This document shows positions 43,101-50,364 of a DNA stretch of 64,000 nt, one piece after another; position 1 is the stretch's first letter, and each line of letters opens with the position of its first letter. Both the position numbers and the translations under genes were made by a program. The DNA comes from Rugamonas sp. A1-17 (GTDB lineage Bacteria > Pseudomonadota > Gammaproteobacteria > Burkholderiales > Burkholderiaceae_D). Below the pieces are notes generated by a model. It was not told where the DNA came from. It ran no database searches and saw only the letters and a program-made list of their open reading frames with translations. The stretch covers positions 1 through 64,000 of the forward strand of contig JAJLPB010000009.1 of NCBI GenBank assembly GCA_025548565.1. The letters are read 5' to 3'.

Positions 43101-43576
43101 CTGATGCGCGACTTGACCGGCAGGCCGATGATCAGCTCGTGCTCGATTTTGGCGCGCGGGAAGAATTCGCGGACGCTCAGGTCCTGCGGATGGGCGAGGT
43201 CGATCTGCTCGCCGTAGATCACACGGCCGGCCGCGTCCGAGCCGCGCACGGCCTGGGCGTTCGGGATGCGTTCGCGCAGCGTGCTCAGGTAGGTGCTGAA
43301 CTTTTCCTGGTCGAAGCGGCCAGCCGCCTGCATGTCGCGGAACTCGACGCCGGCGCGGCGCATGGCCAGGTCGACCTCTTCGAAATGCGACTGCAGGAAG
43401 TTTTCCAGCGAGATGGCCAGGTTGTGCGCGGTCTCGGCCGCGTTGGCGTAGTAGCGCGCCTGGCTGGCCTGCAGCACATGGGCCACGAACAGCGACACCA
43501 GCAGCAGCACCGCGGCCACCGCCGCGACAAGCATGCCGAACAGTTTACGGAACTTCTGCAAGGTATCCGGTTTCAT
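40130..43576 (-). CDS. Large hybrid sensor kinase: PDC-PAS-HisKA-HATPase-REC-REC-HPt
   Basis: 1148 aa. TM1 at 13-35, a periplasmic double-Cache/PDC sensor to about 290, TM2 at 294-314, a PAS domain near 345-460, HisKA with His490 in NMSHEIRSPMNA, HATPase (IRDSGIGIS, GGTGLGLAIS), two receiver domains with Asp786 and Asp929, and a C-terminal HPt with His1083 in LLHTLKGLAGTVG. This is a full BarA/unorthodox-like phosphorelay in one chain. No response regulator is adjacent, so its output partner is elsewhere. Confidence 0.93.
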   Translation of the reverse strand: MKPDTLQKFRKLFGMLVAAVAAVLLLVSLFVAHVLQASQARYYANAAETAHNLAISLENFLQSHFEEVDLAMRRAGVEFRDMQAAGRFDQEKFSTYLSTLRERIPNAQAVRGSDAAGRVIYGEQIDLAHPQDLSVREFFPRAKIEHELIIGLPVKSRISGEWVLPLVYPLAMPDGRFGGTAYALMNSSRLTELFSSLNIGAHGSIVLLDERRRVLHRYPFVDAMAFGDTIKVSPQTQAILEGRQKGDTYNILSDRDKLERTMSLQRVGRYPLYVAVALASEDFLAPWRREVRNALVFIGVLVALAAALLAGVWYAMRKQSQAVHQMLEADHALQASLVRLTASESRWRSLTEGLPQMVWTVTPALRLDFISHHWERFSGVPSALLIEAGDWAPVLHPDDRAALQAEWQRAAATGDAFRCDCRLRRLDGAWRIFDNHALPQKDGNGRILGWVGSSTDSTEARAAHEALRQAKEEADQAGRAKSEFVANMSHEIRSPMNAVLGMLQLLQQTEMSERQQDYAAKAHAAASALLGLLNDILDFSKVEAGKLALDPHPFRLDKLWRDLAVILSANVGSKNIEVLFRIDPQLPALVEGDALRLQQILLNLAGNAIKFTEQGEVVLSARLLARGAGTLTIGFSIRDSGIGISDEQRLRIFDGFSQAEASTARRYGGTGLGLAISQRLVRLMGGELNVTSTLGQGSVFEFAVACGVAPVPAEAPGIAADAPERGLLKGLTCLVVDDNPVARMVLSEMAQSFGWQVDVAGDGHEALAAVAGHMAAQRAYDVVLIDWRMPVFDGWETSCEIRKLAPHGKLPLIVMVTAHDRELLAQRHMEMEPVLDGFVVKPVTASMLFDAVAEARMEKRAPLAAVALPSLRRLDGLRLLLVDDNPANQQVASELLGNEGAQVEVASSGQMAIAAASRPGVPPDLILMDIQMPEMDGYEATHAIQRLLGAHAPPIVAMTANAMPADRVAALDAGMVDHIGKPFDLAQLIAVILRHARRAGVPPGMAAAQVVEAVAAAAADVTGMAPLAEAGINSAAALKRMGGLLSVYLVALRSFAVEANKLSAQLQAAGDGQDGGAALPLLHTLKGLAGTVGADRLAGLAHRAEQALKADPGATGRAQLAPVIDAVPGVVDEIARLARQLDPAAAVL

Positions 43577-43623
43577 GGCGGCCGGCGGTCTCTTCTTGTT
43601 TTGTTATGCCTCTACATTACCGC

Positions 43624-43650
43624 AAAAAAAACGCCCCGGAGGAGCGTTTT
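43624..43650 (-). terminator. Rho-independent terminator downstream of the 126-aa gene
   Basis: Read on the minus strand: ACGCTCC-TCC-GGGGCGT followed by a run of T. The stem has one mismatch. It begins within 6 bp of the stop of the gene at 43656. Confidence 0.65.
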
Positions 43651-43655
43651 ATGTC

Positions 43656-44036
43656 TTACAAGCCTTGATTGGCGATATCGGCCAACGATTCCCGGCCCTT
43701 GTCGCTGAGTTCGAAGCCGCCTTCGGCGCGCGGCACGATGTGGGACTTCTTGCCGAGGAACAGGGCGACGTCGGCGTCGAGCGGGCTGGCCGGGTCGGCC
43801 TCGATGGCGCGCATACCCAACACACAGCGGCGCAGGAACAACACTTCCTCGCCCTTGTCGGTGAGCGAGATGCGGCCGTTCCGGGCGATGCTGAACAGCT
43901 TGATGCCGGCCAGACGCTTGGTGTTGCGGCCAACGCAGGCGCTGACACGCTCACCCTGGGTGCCGCGCTTGACCTCATCGAGTGCGTTGTATTCGTCTTG
44001 CGTTAATTTGTCGTTCTTCATTGCCATTTTATCCAT
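43656..44036 (-). CDS. Hypothetical protein, possibly winged-helix-like
   Basis: 126 aa; alternative ATGs lie at codons 4 and 6. The N-terminus LTQDEYNALDEVKRG resembles that of the YecA-like protein at 47821 (LNDDEYDALDALQD). The middle has two strands ending in GRISLTDKGEEVLFLRR and GGFELSDKGRESLADI, each like a wing after a helix. No family assigned. It has its own terminator. Confidence 0.6.
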   Translation of the reverse strand: MDKMAMKNDKLTQDEYNALDEVKRGTQGERVSACVGRNTKRLAGIKLFSIARNGRISLTDKGEEVLFLRRCVLGMRAIEADPASPLDADVALFLGKKSHIVPRAEGGFELSDKGRESLADIANQGL

Positions 44037-44150
44037 AAGAGACTGCTGCGGCCCTCATGGTACGCGCCCGGCGGGGCGGCGGCAAGGTATACGCCCTTCC
44101 GGCGCCTGCGGCGGCGGCACGGGCGTATCGAAACGAAAATAAAGTGTGGC

Positions 44151-44288
44151 TCAAAACGCTCGGATCGCCAGCCAGATCAGGCCGATGGTGGCAAAAGCCG
44201 CTACACAAATCAAGGCTTGAACACGCTTCGCACTAAAGGCGACGCTACGACGGCCGAGGTAGATTTTGTTGTGTAAGGAATTGCCCAT
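44151..44288 (-). CDS. Small membrane protein, 45 aa
   Basis: A short frame starting at ATG 44288 with CACGGAGAG placed six bases upstream. The product begins MGNSLHNKIYLGRRSVAF, has a basic patch (SAKR), then one membrane helix ALICVAAFATIGLIWLAI and ends RAF. The good ribosome site plus positive-inside single helix argue that it is real. Function unknown; no similar neighbour. Confidence 0.55.
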   Translation of the reverse strand: MGNSLHNKIYLGRRSVAFSAKRVQALICVAAFATIGLIWLAIRAF

Positions 44289-44430
44289 GATGCTCTCCGT
44301 GAGAGGAAAATCGATGACATGACTAAATTATAGAAACACTTTGGTTACGCCGTTGTGACAGCGAACACAAAGTTTAAAATATGTATCCATTGAGCAACAG
44401 CCATCATACTTTCTCACGGGCGCGGGGGAA

Positions 44431-44574
44431 TCAGGTTTTGACTGGTGGCTGCTTGGGTTGCGGCTCTTCGATGGGGGCATGGTCCGGCATCGGCATATTG
44501 TCCGGTGGCGGATCTTTTTCCGGCTGCGGCGGCGGCATGTCAGGCTCGGGGGTGGTGTGGGCGCGGATGTTCAT
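44431..44574 (-). CDS. Small proline-rich protein, 47 aa
   Basis: Starts at ATG 44574 after AAGGAGGA (eight bases); a longer frame to 44676 exists but is less likely. The product, MNIRAHTTPEPDMPPPQPEK followed by PPPDNMPMPDHAPIEEPQP, is about one third proline and acidic, with no signal or membrane segment. Probably disordered. The very good ribosome site is the main evidence. Confidence 0.5.
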   Translation of the reverse strand: MNIRAHTTPEPDMPPPQPEKDPPPDNMPMPDHAPIEEPQPKQPPVKT

Positions 44575-44690
44575 GGGGCGGTCCTCCTTGAAATAGTCGA
44601 TCCATTCAAGAAGCAGATTAGGGGCTGGCGGCGGATAAACAAGCGTCCGATTGCACACCAGCGTGCGTTGCCGCACGCTGGCGCCTTGCG

Positions 44691-45188
44691 CTACTTCGTC
44701 TTGACCATGGCGAGCACATCGTCCAGCGCCACCAGGTCTTCGCTGTTCTTTGGCGAGGTCGGGACGCCGGCTATGCTGCGCAGGCGCTTGGGGTCGATGA
44801 AGATCCGGCCATCCTTCACCGTCGCCAACGACCAGGAGACGCGACCCGCCTCGACGCTGACAATGATCTGTTTTTCAGTCACCGGGTAACTCGGTCCCCA
44901 TTCGCCGATGCGGGACTCGAAGCGCCGCGTCCCGTCCCCGGCTTCGCCAAGGTAGACCTGATCCACCTTGACCTCCATGGTCTGGCAACCGCCGGCGTTG
45001 GAGACGCAAATGGTGCGCAGGCCATTGGGCTGGAGCGTCCCCTCGACAGGGCAAGGCGGCGGGCAAGTCTCGGTGCCGGATGGCTGCAGGATGACCCGCT
45101 GCACATGTCCGGCAAACAGGCCATCCTGCGCCGATGCGATGGAACAGCAGCCAAGCAGGGCGACGGCGATAAATTTGATGAGGTTCAC
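44691..45188 (-). CDS. Exported hypothetical protein
   Basis: 165 aa with a signal peptide (MNLIKFIAVALLGCCSIASA); a Cys-Cys pair at its end leaves a lipoprotein possible. Four further cysteines (CPPPCP, ICVSNAGGCQ) suggest disulfides in the periplasm. No family recognised. It lies 9 bp downstream of the APH-fold gene and is probably co-transcribed with it and the SIMPL gene. Confidence 0.65.
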   Translation of the reverse strand: MNLIKFIAVALLGCCSIASAQDGLFAGHVQRVILQPSGTETCPPPCPVEGTLQPNGLRTICVSNAGGCQTMEVKVDQVYLGEAGDGTRRFESRIGEWGPSYPVTEKQIIVSVEAGRVSWSLATVKDGRIFIDPKRLRSIAGVPTSPKNSEDLVALDDVLAMVKTK

Positions 45189-45197
45189 GCGTACTCC

Positions 45198-46178
45198 TTA
45201 TCTGGTTGAATCGAAGGGAAACATCTGCGCGGCGACCTGGTCCCAGGTGTCGCGCGGGCCGCTGGCCGGGACCTGCCGCATGCAGAACATGACGTCGGAA
45301 TCCGGCCTGATCAGCATGCAGGCCGTCAGTTGGCGCTGCAAGACGGGGGCGCTGACGCCGCCGGTCCCGCCATAAGATTCGAGCAGCGTATCGAGCAGCA
45401 AAGGGCTGCCTTGCGCCATGAATATCATCGGCGTCAGCAACTCGAATCGGTCGCTGCAACCCACGATGGCGTCGCCGAAATCGAGCAGGCCGTCGAGCTT
45501 CCAACGGCCCTGCTCCTGTTTCGCCATCAGGTTCCACGGGTGGACGTCCATGTGGATGAAGCGCGGTTCCGCTTCCGCAAAGTCCCCCGCGGCTTCGAGG
45601 TACGGCAGGACTCGGCCGAGCAAGCCGGCGGGCATGTTCCTGCGCTGGTGGCGCGCCAGGCATCCGGCGGTCAGCTCTTGGAGATAGGACGGCCAATCCA
45701 CTTCGAGCGCGATGTACTGGTCGAACGCCACCGCGCGCAGTTCGCGCAGGACTTGGCCGGTCTGGACCATGATCGAGCGTTTCTGCTCGATGTCCAGCGA
45801 CGGCCATACGTCCGCCAGCAGGGCGCCGGCCAGGCGGCTCGTGATCACGAAGACCCAGTTGTCGATCTCGCCGCCGCCGATCAGGCGCGGCGTTTGCAGC
45901 GACAGCTTGCCCTCCAGTAGCGGCGCGACCAGGATTTCCTTGTCGCCCTGGCGGCGCCAATTGGGCGGCACCAGTTTGACGATCACCTCGTCGCCCAGTC
46001 CGAACAAGGCGTTGGCGCCTTGCGGGATTTTCTCCCATATGCCATCCGGCAGGCCGAACTCCCGTTGAAGATGGCTCAACACCGGCATCCAGGCGGTCAA
46101 TGGGGCGCTTTGGATGAAGTCGTTGCATGCTGGGTTGTCGAGGCCCTGAGGCAGGCAGTCGATAAAGGTCCCGCTCAC
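45198..46178 (-). CDS. Aminoglycoside phosphotransferase (APH)-fold kinase
   Basis: 326 aa from GTG 46178, which forms a GTGA overlap with the stop of the SIMPL gene; an ATG at 46214 would overlap that gene by 40 bp. Kinase-fold motifs: the ATP-loop region GDEVIVKLVPP, the catalytic loop FIHMDVHPWNLM (HxDxxxxN) and the metal motif LLDFGDAIVG. The nearest known type is the HygB-like phosphotransferases. Small-molecule kinase of unknown substrate; antibiotic resistance is not implied. Confidence 0.8.
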   Translation of the reverse strand: MSGTFIDCLPQGLDNPACNDFIQSAPLTAWMPVLSHLQREFGLPDGIWEKIPQGANALFGLGDEVIVKLVPPNWRRQGDKEILVAPLLEGKLSLQTPRLIGGGEIDNWVFVITSRLAGALLADVWPSLDIEQKRSIMVQTGQVLRELRAVAFDQYIALEVDWPSYLQELTAGCLARHQRRNMPAGLLGRVLPYLEAAGDFAEAEPRFIHMDVHPWNLMAKQEQGRWKLDGLLDFGDAIVGCSDRFELLTPMIFMAQGSPLLLDTLLESYGGTGGVSAPVLQRQLTACMLIRPDSDVMFCMRQVPASGPRDTWDQVAAQMFPFDSTR

Positions 46179-46903
46179 TTGATGCGGAAGATCACGTCCA
46201 CCGTCTGCGACCATTGCAGCGACTGGATCGACAGGAAGTCTTTTTCCGCCGACGTGGCATTCGTGCCGCGCCGGTTATTGTAGAAGTCCACCGGCAGCAG
46301 GCCGACGGCGTTGGTCAGGTTGCGCAACTGGCCCGACGAGATGGCCGTGACGGCGCCCACCTTCTTGCCGAAGCCGGCCGCCATGCCCTCGGCGCGGCGC
46401 TGCGCGTCCTTGATCGCGACAGCGGTCAGTTCCTGCTCGGTCTGCAGGCGGTCGCTCTTGCCGAAGCCGGTGCTCATGTGGTCGATGTTCGGCTTGCTCA
46501 GCAGGCCCGTCATGATGGCGCGCCACTTGGTCAGGTCGCGCACGACGATGTGCACGGCGCTGCGGATCTCGTATTCCGGCGAGGCGTTGGGATCGGGATT
46601 GGCGGACTTGCGCATTTCCTTGCGCATGTCGCGGAAGGACGCCTCGGCTTCGGTATCCTTGCCGGGATCGCCGCCCTGCTCTGCCAACAAGGCCTGCACT
46701 TCCGCCACGCGCGCCTGCACCACGGCCACGGCGGCGTTGGTGTCGGCGTCGAAGGCGCTGATGTCGAAATCGATCTCGCCCATGTCGGGCATGACCCGCA
46801 GGAAGCCTTCGCCGCCGACGTGGATGAACGGGTAGTCCGGCAGATTGGAGGCCTGCACGGCCATCGGCAACAGGGCTACGGCAACAGCGAGTTTCTTCAA
46901 CAT
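46175..46903 (-). CDS. SIMPL domain (DUF541) periplasmic protein
   Basis: 242 aa from ATG 46903 (AAGGAAG upstream), signal peptide MLKKLAVAVALLPMAVQA. The domain shows FIHVGGEGFLRVMPDMGEIDFDIS, EYEIRSAVHIVVRDLTKW, TAVAIKDAQRRAEGMAAGFGKKVGAVTAIS and ends WSQTVDVIFRI. SIMPL proteins such as BP26 and YggE form channel-like oligomers and are linked to oxidative stress. First gene of a three-gene transcript with the APH-fold and exported proteins. Confidence 0.87.
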   Translation of the reverse strand: MLKKLAVAVALLPMAVQASNLPDYPFIHVGGEGFLRVMPDMGEIDFDISAFDADTNAAVAVVQARVAEVQALLAEQGGDPGKDTEAEASFRDMRKEMRKSANPDPNASPEYEIRSAVHIVVRDLTKWRAIMTGLLSKPNIDHMSTGFGKSDRLQTEQELTAVAIKDAQRRAEGMAAGFGKKVGAVTAISSGQLRNLTNAVGLLPVDFYNNRRGTNATSAEKDFLSIQSLQWSQTVDVIFRIK

Positions 46904-46930
46904 CGAGCTTCCTTCAGGAGTGAAAGCTGA

Positions 46931-46959
46931 AGTATCCAATACTTTTTACTATTTGACAA
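46931..46959 (-). promoter_or_regulatory. Sigma-70-type promoter of the SIMPL gene
   Basis: On the minus strand TTGTCA (46959-46954), 17-base spacer, GATACT (46936-46931). Transcription would start near 46924, about 20 bases upstream of the ATG at 46903. Confidence 0.5.
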
Positions 46960-47020
46960 CTTGCAAAAAGTGCCGGCGTGCCCATTTGCGACTTCAACAA
47001 CAATCACTCGGGGGAAGAAG

Positions 47021-47170
47021 ATGTTGGTTCCAATACGTCCACGGTCGGTGCATGACAACCGGCCGGTCGCCGTTCAGGTGGTCAAGCAGGAAAAATCGGG
47101 CGCCGTCGACAAGCATGTGCTGATTGTCGAAACGCCCAAACTCAAGCCGGCGCCGCCGAAGGCGAAGTAG
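47021..47170 (+). CDS. Small basic hypothetical protein, 49 aa
   Basis: Starts at ATG 47021 after GGGGGAAGAAG; a longer frame from 46961 lacks such a site. The product MLVPIRPRSVHDNRPVAVQV continues KQEKSGAVDKHVLIVETP and ends in a Lys/Pro tail. It is divergent from the SIMPL gene. Coding status is likely but unproven; role unknown. Confidence 0.45.
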   Translation: MLVPIRPRSVHDNRPVAVQVVKQEKSGAVDKHVLIVETPKLKPAPPKAK

Positions 47171-47183
47171 CTTACTTGCCGGC

Positions 47184-47699
47184 TTACTTGCCCTTGTTGA
47201 TCTCGCCGATCAGCAGGAAGGCTTCATGGTGAATGGCCTGCTCGGCCGCCTTGAACTCCTGGTTGGCTTTGACGAAGGCGGGCTTTTTCAGCTCGGCCTT
47301 TTCCTTGGCGGTCGGGGTCGGATCGGCGGGATACAGGCGCGGCGGGCCGTTGTAGGTCTGGGTCAGCACCTTCTGGCCGTAGCTGGACTGGTAGTACTGC
47401 GTCATCTCGACCGCCGTCTCCGTGCTGATCAGGCGCGCCACCGGCAGCGCCAGGCGGCTGTAGACGGTTTCGTTGGGCAGCTTGTCGAGCTTGGCCATCA
47501 TCAGCTCGCGCTGGGCCGGGCTGGGATACTTGCTCATGCCGGCGGTGGTGCGCACCATCTTCTCGGCCTGCATCGATACCAGCAGGTCGTGCGCTGCCTT
47601 GATCCGGGCGGCATCCGGCGCGGTGGCGGGGGCCGATGCCTGGGCCCACATCGCGCTCATCAGCAAACTGGCGGCGGCCAGGGTTTTAATCGGGTTCAT
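47184..47699 (-). CDS. Exported DUF2059-like protein
   Basis: 171 aa with signal peptide MNPIKTLAAASLLMSAMWAQA. The helical body (AARIKAAHDLLVSMQAEKMVRTT, MMAKLDKLPNETVYSRLALPVARLISTETAVEMTQYYQSSYGQKVLTQ) resembles DUF2059 proteins, in which the last block is characteristic. Periplasmic, function unknown. Confidence 0.65.
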   Translation of the reverse strand: MNPIKTLAAASLLMSAMWAQASAPATAPDAARIKAAHDLLVSMQAEKMVRTTAGMSKYPSPAQRELMMAKLDKLPNETVYSRLALPVARLISTETAVEMTQYYQSSYGQKVLTQTYNGPPRLYPADPTPTAKEKAELKKPAFVKANQEFKAAEQAIHHEAFLLIGEINKGK

Positions 47700-47820
47700 G
47701 ATTGCTCCTTGAATGTTGGTATTGTTTGGTGCTGGTACGCATCATATTGCCAAACTCGCAAACATGGCCACATGATTGGTGCGTAGAATGTCGGCTCAAT
47801 CAGTCAACGAGGCCCACACC

Positions 47821-48330
47821 ATGCAGCACACCCCACTGAACGACGACGAATACGATGCGCTGGACGCCCTGCAGGACGTGTCCTGGCTGGAAGGCTTCCT
47901 GACCGCCGTCGTCATCGGCCCGGGCGCGCCGGCGCCGGAAAGCTGGCTGCCCGCAGCCCTGAAGAATCCGGCCGCCGAGCCGCTGCTCCTGCGCCACTAC
48001 CACTACATGCGCACTTGGATGAGCAAGGACCCGTCCAGCTTCGAGCCCATCTACGAATGCGGCGGCAACTGGGGACCGGAACAATGGTGCGAAGGATTTG
48101 TAGCCGGCATGCAGGCCGACGCGGCGGCGTGGGCGCCGCTGCGGACGGCCCATCCCGAATGGCTGGCGCCGTTCCAGCGCGAGGGCGCCGCCTGGGCCGA
48201 CGCGGTGACGCCATCGGTCATCCAGATCAACGCCTATTGGCATCCGCCGAAAGGCCCGAAAGTCGGCCGCAACGATCCCTGCCCTTGCGGGAGCGGCAAG
48301 AAGTACAAGAAGTGCTGTGCTGACGCCTAA
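47821..48330 (+). CDS. YecA/UPF0149-family protein with SEC-C zinc motif
   Basis: 169 aa from ATG 47821. The N-terminal part (LNDDEYDALDALQDVSWLEGFLTAVVIGP) and CEGFVAGMQADAAAW are the YecA-type helical domain. The C-terminus is a canonical SEC-C motif, VGRNDPCPCGSGKKYKKCC, which binds zinc as at the tail of SecA. Such proteins may contact ribosomes or SecB. Stops overlap with the converging PAAR gene by 3 bp. Confidence 0.9.
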   Translation: MQHTPLNDDEYDALDALQDVSWLEGFLTAVVIGPGAPAPESWLPAALKNPAAEPLLLRHYHYMRTWMSKDPSSFEPIYECGGNWGPEQWCEGFVAGMQADAAAWAPLRTAHPEWLAPFQREGAAWADAVTPSVIQINAYWHPPKGPKVGRNDPCPCGSGKKYKKCCADA

Positions 48331-48605
48331 CCGATCGTATCGGTCTGTTGCGAGGCGATGAGGACGGCGCCGCAGGACGTCTTCATCCCCTCCACCGCGG
48401 TGCTGACGCCCATGACGGTGTGCGTGACCGCGCCTTCGACAATCGTGTGCGTGCCCCGGCATTTGGGGCAGCTCACCTTGTGGCCCACGCCGGCCACCGG
48501 CTTGCCCATCACGATCACGTCCTGATGGCCCTCCAGCACCGTGCCGTGATGCGATGTTTTGTCGCCCAGCCTGATGATCGCTTTCCCGCCCATATCGCCT
48601 CGCAT
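48327..48605 (-). CDS. PAAR domain protein
   Basis: 92 aa; start 48605 or the ATG at codon 5. A single PAAR fold (KAIIRLGDKTSHHGTVLEGHQDVIVMGKPVAGVGHKVSCPKCRGTHTIVEG...VEGMKTSCGAVLI) with His and Cys residues placed for zinc. PAAR proteins sharpen the VgrG tip of type VI secretion systems. No other T6SS or effector gene is in the window, and no C-terminal toxin is fused, so it is an orphan copy. Confidence 0.88.
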   Translation of the reverse strand: MRGDMGGKAIIRLGDKTSHHGTVLEGHQDVIVMGKPVAGVGHKVSCPKCRGTHTIVEGAVTHTVMGVSTAVEGMKTSCGAVLIASQQTDTIG

Positions 48606-48774
48606 TAATTCAATGCGGCGATCATAGCATTGCTATTTTCGCCACGTCGCACGGCAGTAAAAATGACTCCGCACATTGGTGATTTTGAAAATTGCGGCAT
48701 GCAGGAGGAGCGCGCAGAATGCCCGTGACCGATGAAATCCGCAAATCCCCCTTCTTACCGAACCTGGAATCACC

Positions 48775-50334
48775 TTGAAGAAAATAGTCAACCTCATTGT
48801 CGCCGCGCTGCTCTTGCAGGCATCGGCCGCTGCCTTGGCACAAGCTCAAAATCCCGTCATTTTTGCCGACGTGCCCGACATGGCCATGATCAGGGTCGGC
48901 GCAAATTACTACATGAGCAGTACGACCATGCACATGAATCCGGGCCTGCCCATCATGAAATCCACGGATCTCGTGAATTGGAAAATCATCAATTATGCCT
49001 ACGAGACGCTGGCCGATACGCCGGAACTGAATCTAACAGCCGGTCACAACGCATACGGCAAGGGCACCTGGGCCAGCAGCCTGCGCTTTCATAAGGGCAT
49101 GTACTACGTCACCACTTTTTCGCAGACCACGAATGAGACCTATATCTTTAAAACGAAAGATATAGAGAAAGGGAACTGGGAAAGGACTTCTTTCAAACCT
49201 GCGTATCATGACTCTTCCCTGTTTTTTGACGATGATGGCAAAACCTATTTAATTCACAACGCCCATACGCTCAAGATCATTGAGTTGAATGATGATCTGA
49301 CAGGCGCCAGGCCAAGCGTTCCGGAAAAAGTCCTCATCGAAAACGCCGACGCCCCCGCAGGCGACACCATGGGCCTTATCGCCGAGGGCTCCCAATTATT
49401 TAAGGTAAACGGTAAATACTATTTATTTAATATTTGCGCGCCAAAGGGCAAGAACCGGACGGTAGTTATCCATAGGGCCGATAGCATCAACGGCCCCTGG
49501 GAAGGGAAAGTTGGCCTTCAGGATAGAGGCATCGCTCAAGGCGGATTGATTGATACGCCCGACGGGCGTTGGTTCTCGTATCTGTTCCGCGATTTTGGCG
49601 CTGTCGGGCGGATTCCCTACCTGGTTCCAGTCAAGTGGGAGAACGGCTGGCCGGTATTGGGTGAAGGAGGTAAAGCTCCGGATCAGCTGGACTTGCCCGC
49701 CAGTACAGGTTTGATTCCCAACCTGGTTGCTTCCGATGAATTCAATCGAGAAAAAGGGCAAGCAGCGTTGCCCTTGGTTTGGCAATGGAATCACAATCCG
49801 GACAACAAGCTCTGGTCGGTACATGAAAGAAAAGGATATCTGCGGCTGAAAACGAGCAGGCTCGATACCTCGTTTGTGCAGGCCAGGAATACGCTTACGC
49901 AACGTACCATCGGCCCGGCGAGCACTGGCGCGACCTTGCTGGATGTGTCGAAAATGAAGGAAGGCGATTTCGCTGGCTTGAGCGCCTTCCAGAAAAACTA
50001 CGGACAGGTTGGCGTCAAAGTCGAAAACGGCAAAAAATGGATATTCATGATCAATGCCGGATCGGATAAGCCTGTGGAGGTACAGCAGGTTCCCCTGACA
50101 AGCAACCAGGTCTATCTGAAGATCGATTGCGATTTCACCGATAAAAAAGACCAAGCCACCTTCGCGTACAGCCTGGATGGAAAATCGTGGTCTCCGATTG
50201 GCGACACGTTGAAGATGACCTACGCCATCCCGCACTTCATGGGCTACCGTTTTGGCTTGTTCAATTACGCGACCAAAAACACCGGCGGCTATGTGGACTT
50301 CGATTGGTTCAGGATTAAATACCAGGATAAATAA
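48775..50334 (+). CDS. Glycoside hydrolase family 43-like protein with C-terminal beta-sandwich
   Basis: 519 aa starting at TTG 48775, which gives a signal peptide (MKKIVNLIVAALLLQASAAALA). The five-bladed propeller is seen in FADVPDMAMIRVGANYYMSSTTMHMNPGLPIMKSTDLVNWKII, YGKGTWASSLRFHKGMYYVTT, YHDSSLFFDDDGKTYLIHNA and GLIAEGSQLFKVNGKYYLFN; Asp and Glu in these blocks fit the acid/base set. From about residue 322 a DUF1349-like sandwich follows. Expected beta-xylosidase or alpha-arabinofuranosidase activity. By eye the gene is less GC-rich than its surroundings, pointing to transfer. It opens the glycan locus but faces the other genes. Confidence 0.85.
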   Translation: MKKIVNLIVAALLLQASAAALAQAQNPVIFADVPDMAMIRVGANYYMSSTTMHMNPGLPIMKSTDLVNWKIINYAYETLADTPELNLTAGHNAYGKGTWASSLRFHKGMYYVTTFSQTTNETYIFKTKDIEKGNWERTSFKPAYHDSSLFFDDDGKTYLIHNAHTLKIIELNDDLTGARPSVPEKVLIENADAPAGDTMGLIAEGSQLFKVNGKYYLFNICAPKGKNRTVVIHRADSINGPWEGKVGLQDRGIAQGGLIDTPDGRWFSYLFRDFGAVGRIPYLVPVKWENGWPVLGEGGKAPDQLDLPASTGLIPNLVASDEFNREKGQAALPLVWQWNHNPDNKLWSVHERKGYLRLKTSRLDTSFVQARNTLTQRTIGPASTGATLLDVSKMKEGDFAGLSAFQKNYGQVGVKVENGKKWIFMINAGSDKPVEVQQVPLTSNQVYLKIDCDFTDKKDQATFAYSLDGKSWSPIGDTLKMTYAIPHFMGYRFGLFNYATKNTGGYVDFDWFRIKYQDK

Positions 50335-50340
50335 TGAAGA

Positions 50341-50363
50341 AAGGGGCCAGCAGGCCCCTTTTG
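50341..50363. terminator. Bidirectional Rho-independent terminator
   Basis: AAGGGGCC-AGCA-GGCCCCTT is a perfect 8-bp stem with a 4-base loop, flanked by A- and T-rich tracts, in the 30-bp gap between the converging GH43-like and GH62 genes. Confidence 0.85.
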
Positions 50364-50364
50364 T

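Noticed and set aside
40382..43708. 1108-codon open frame on the plus strand
   Set aside because: It is the antisense of the hybrid kinase; composition is Arg/His/Gln-rich without motifs, as expected from GC-rich third positions.
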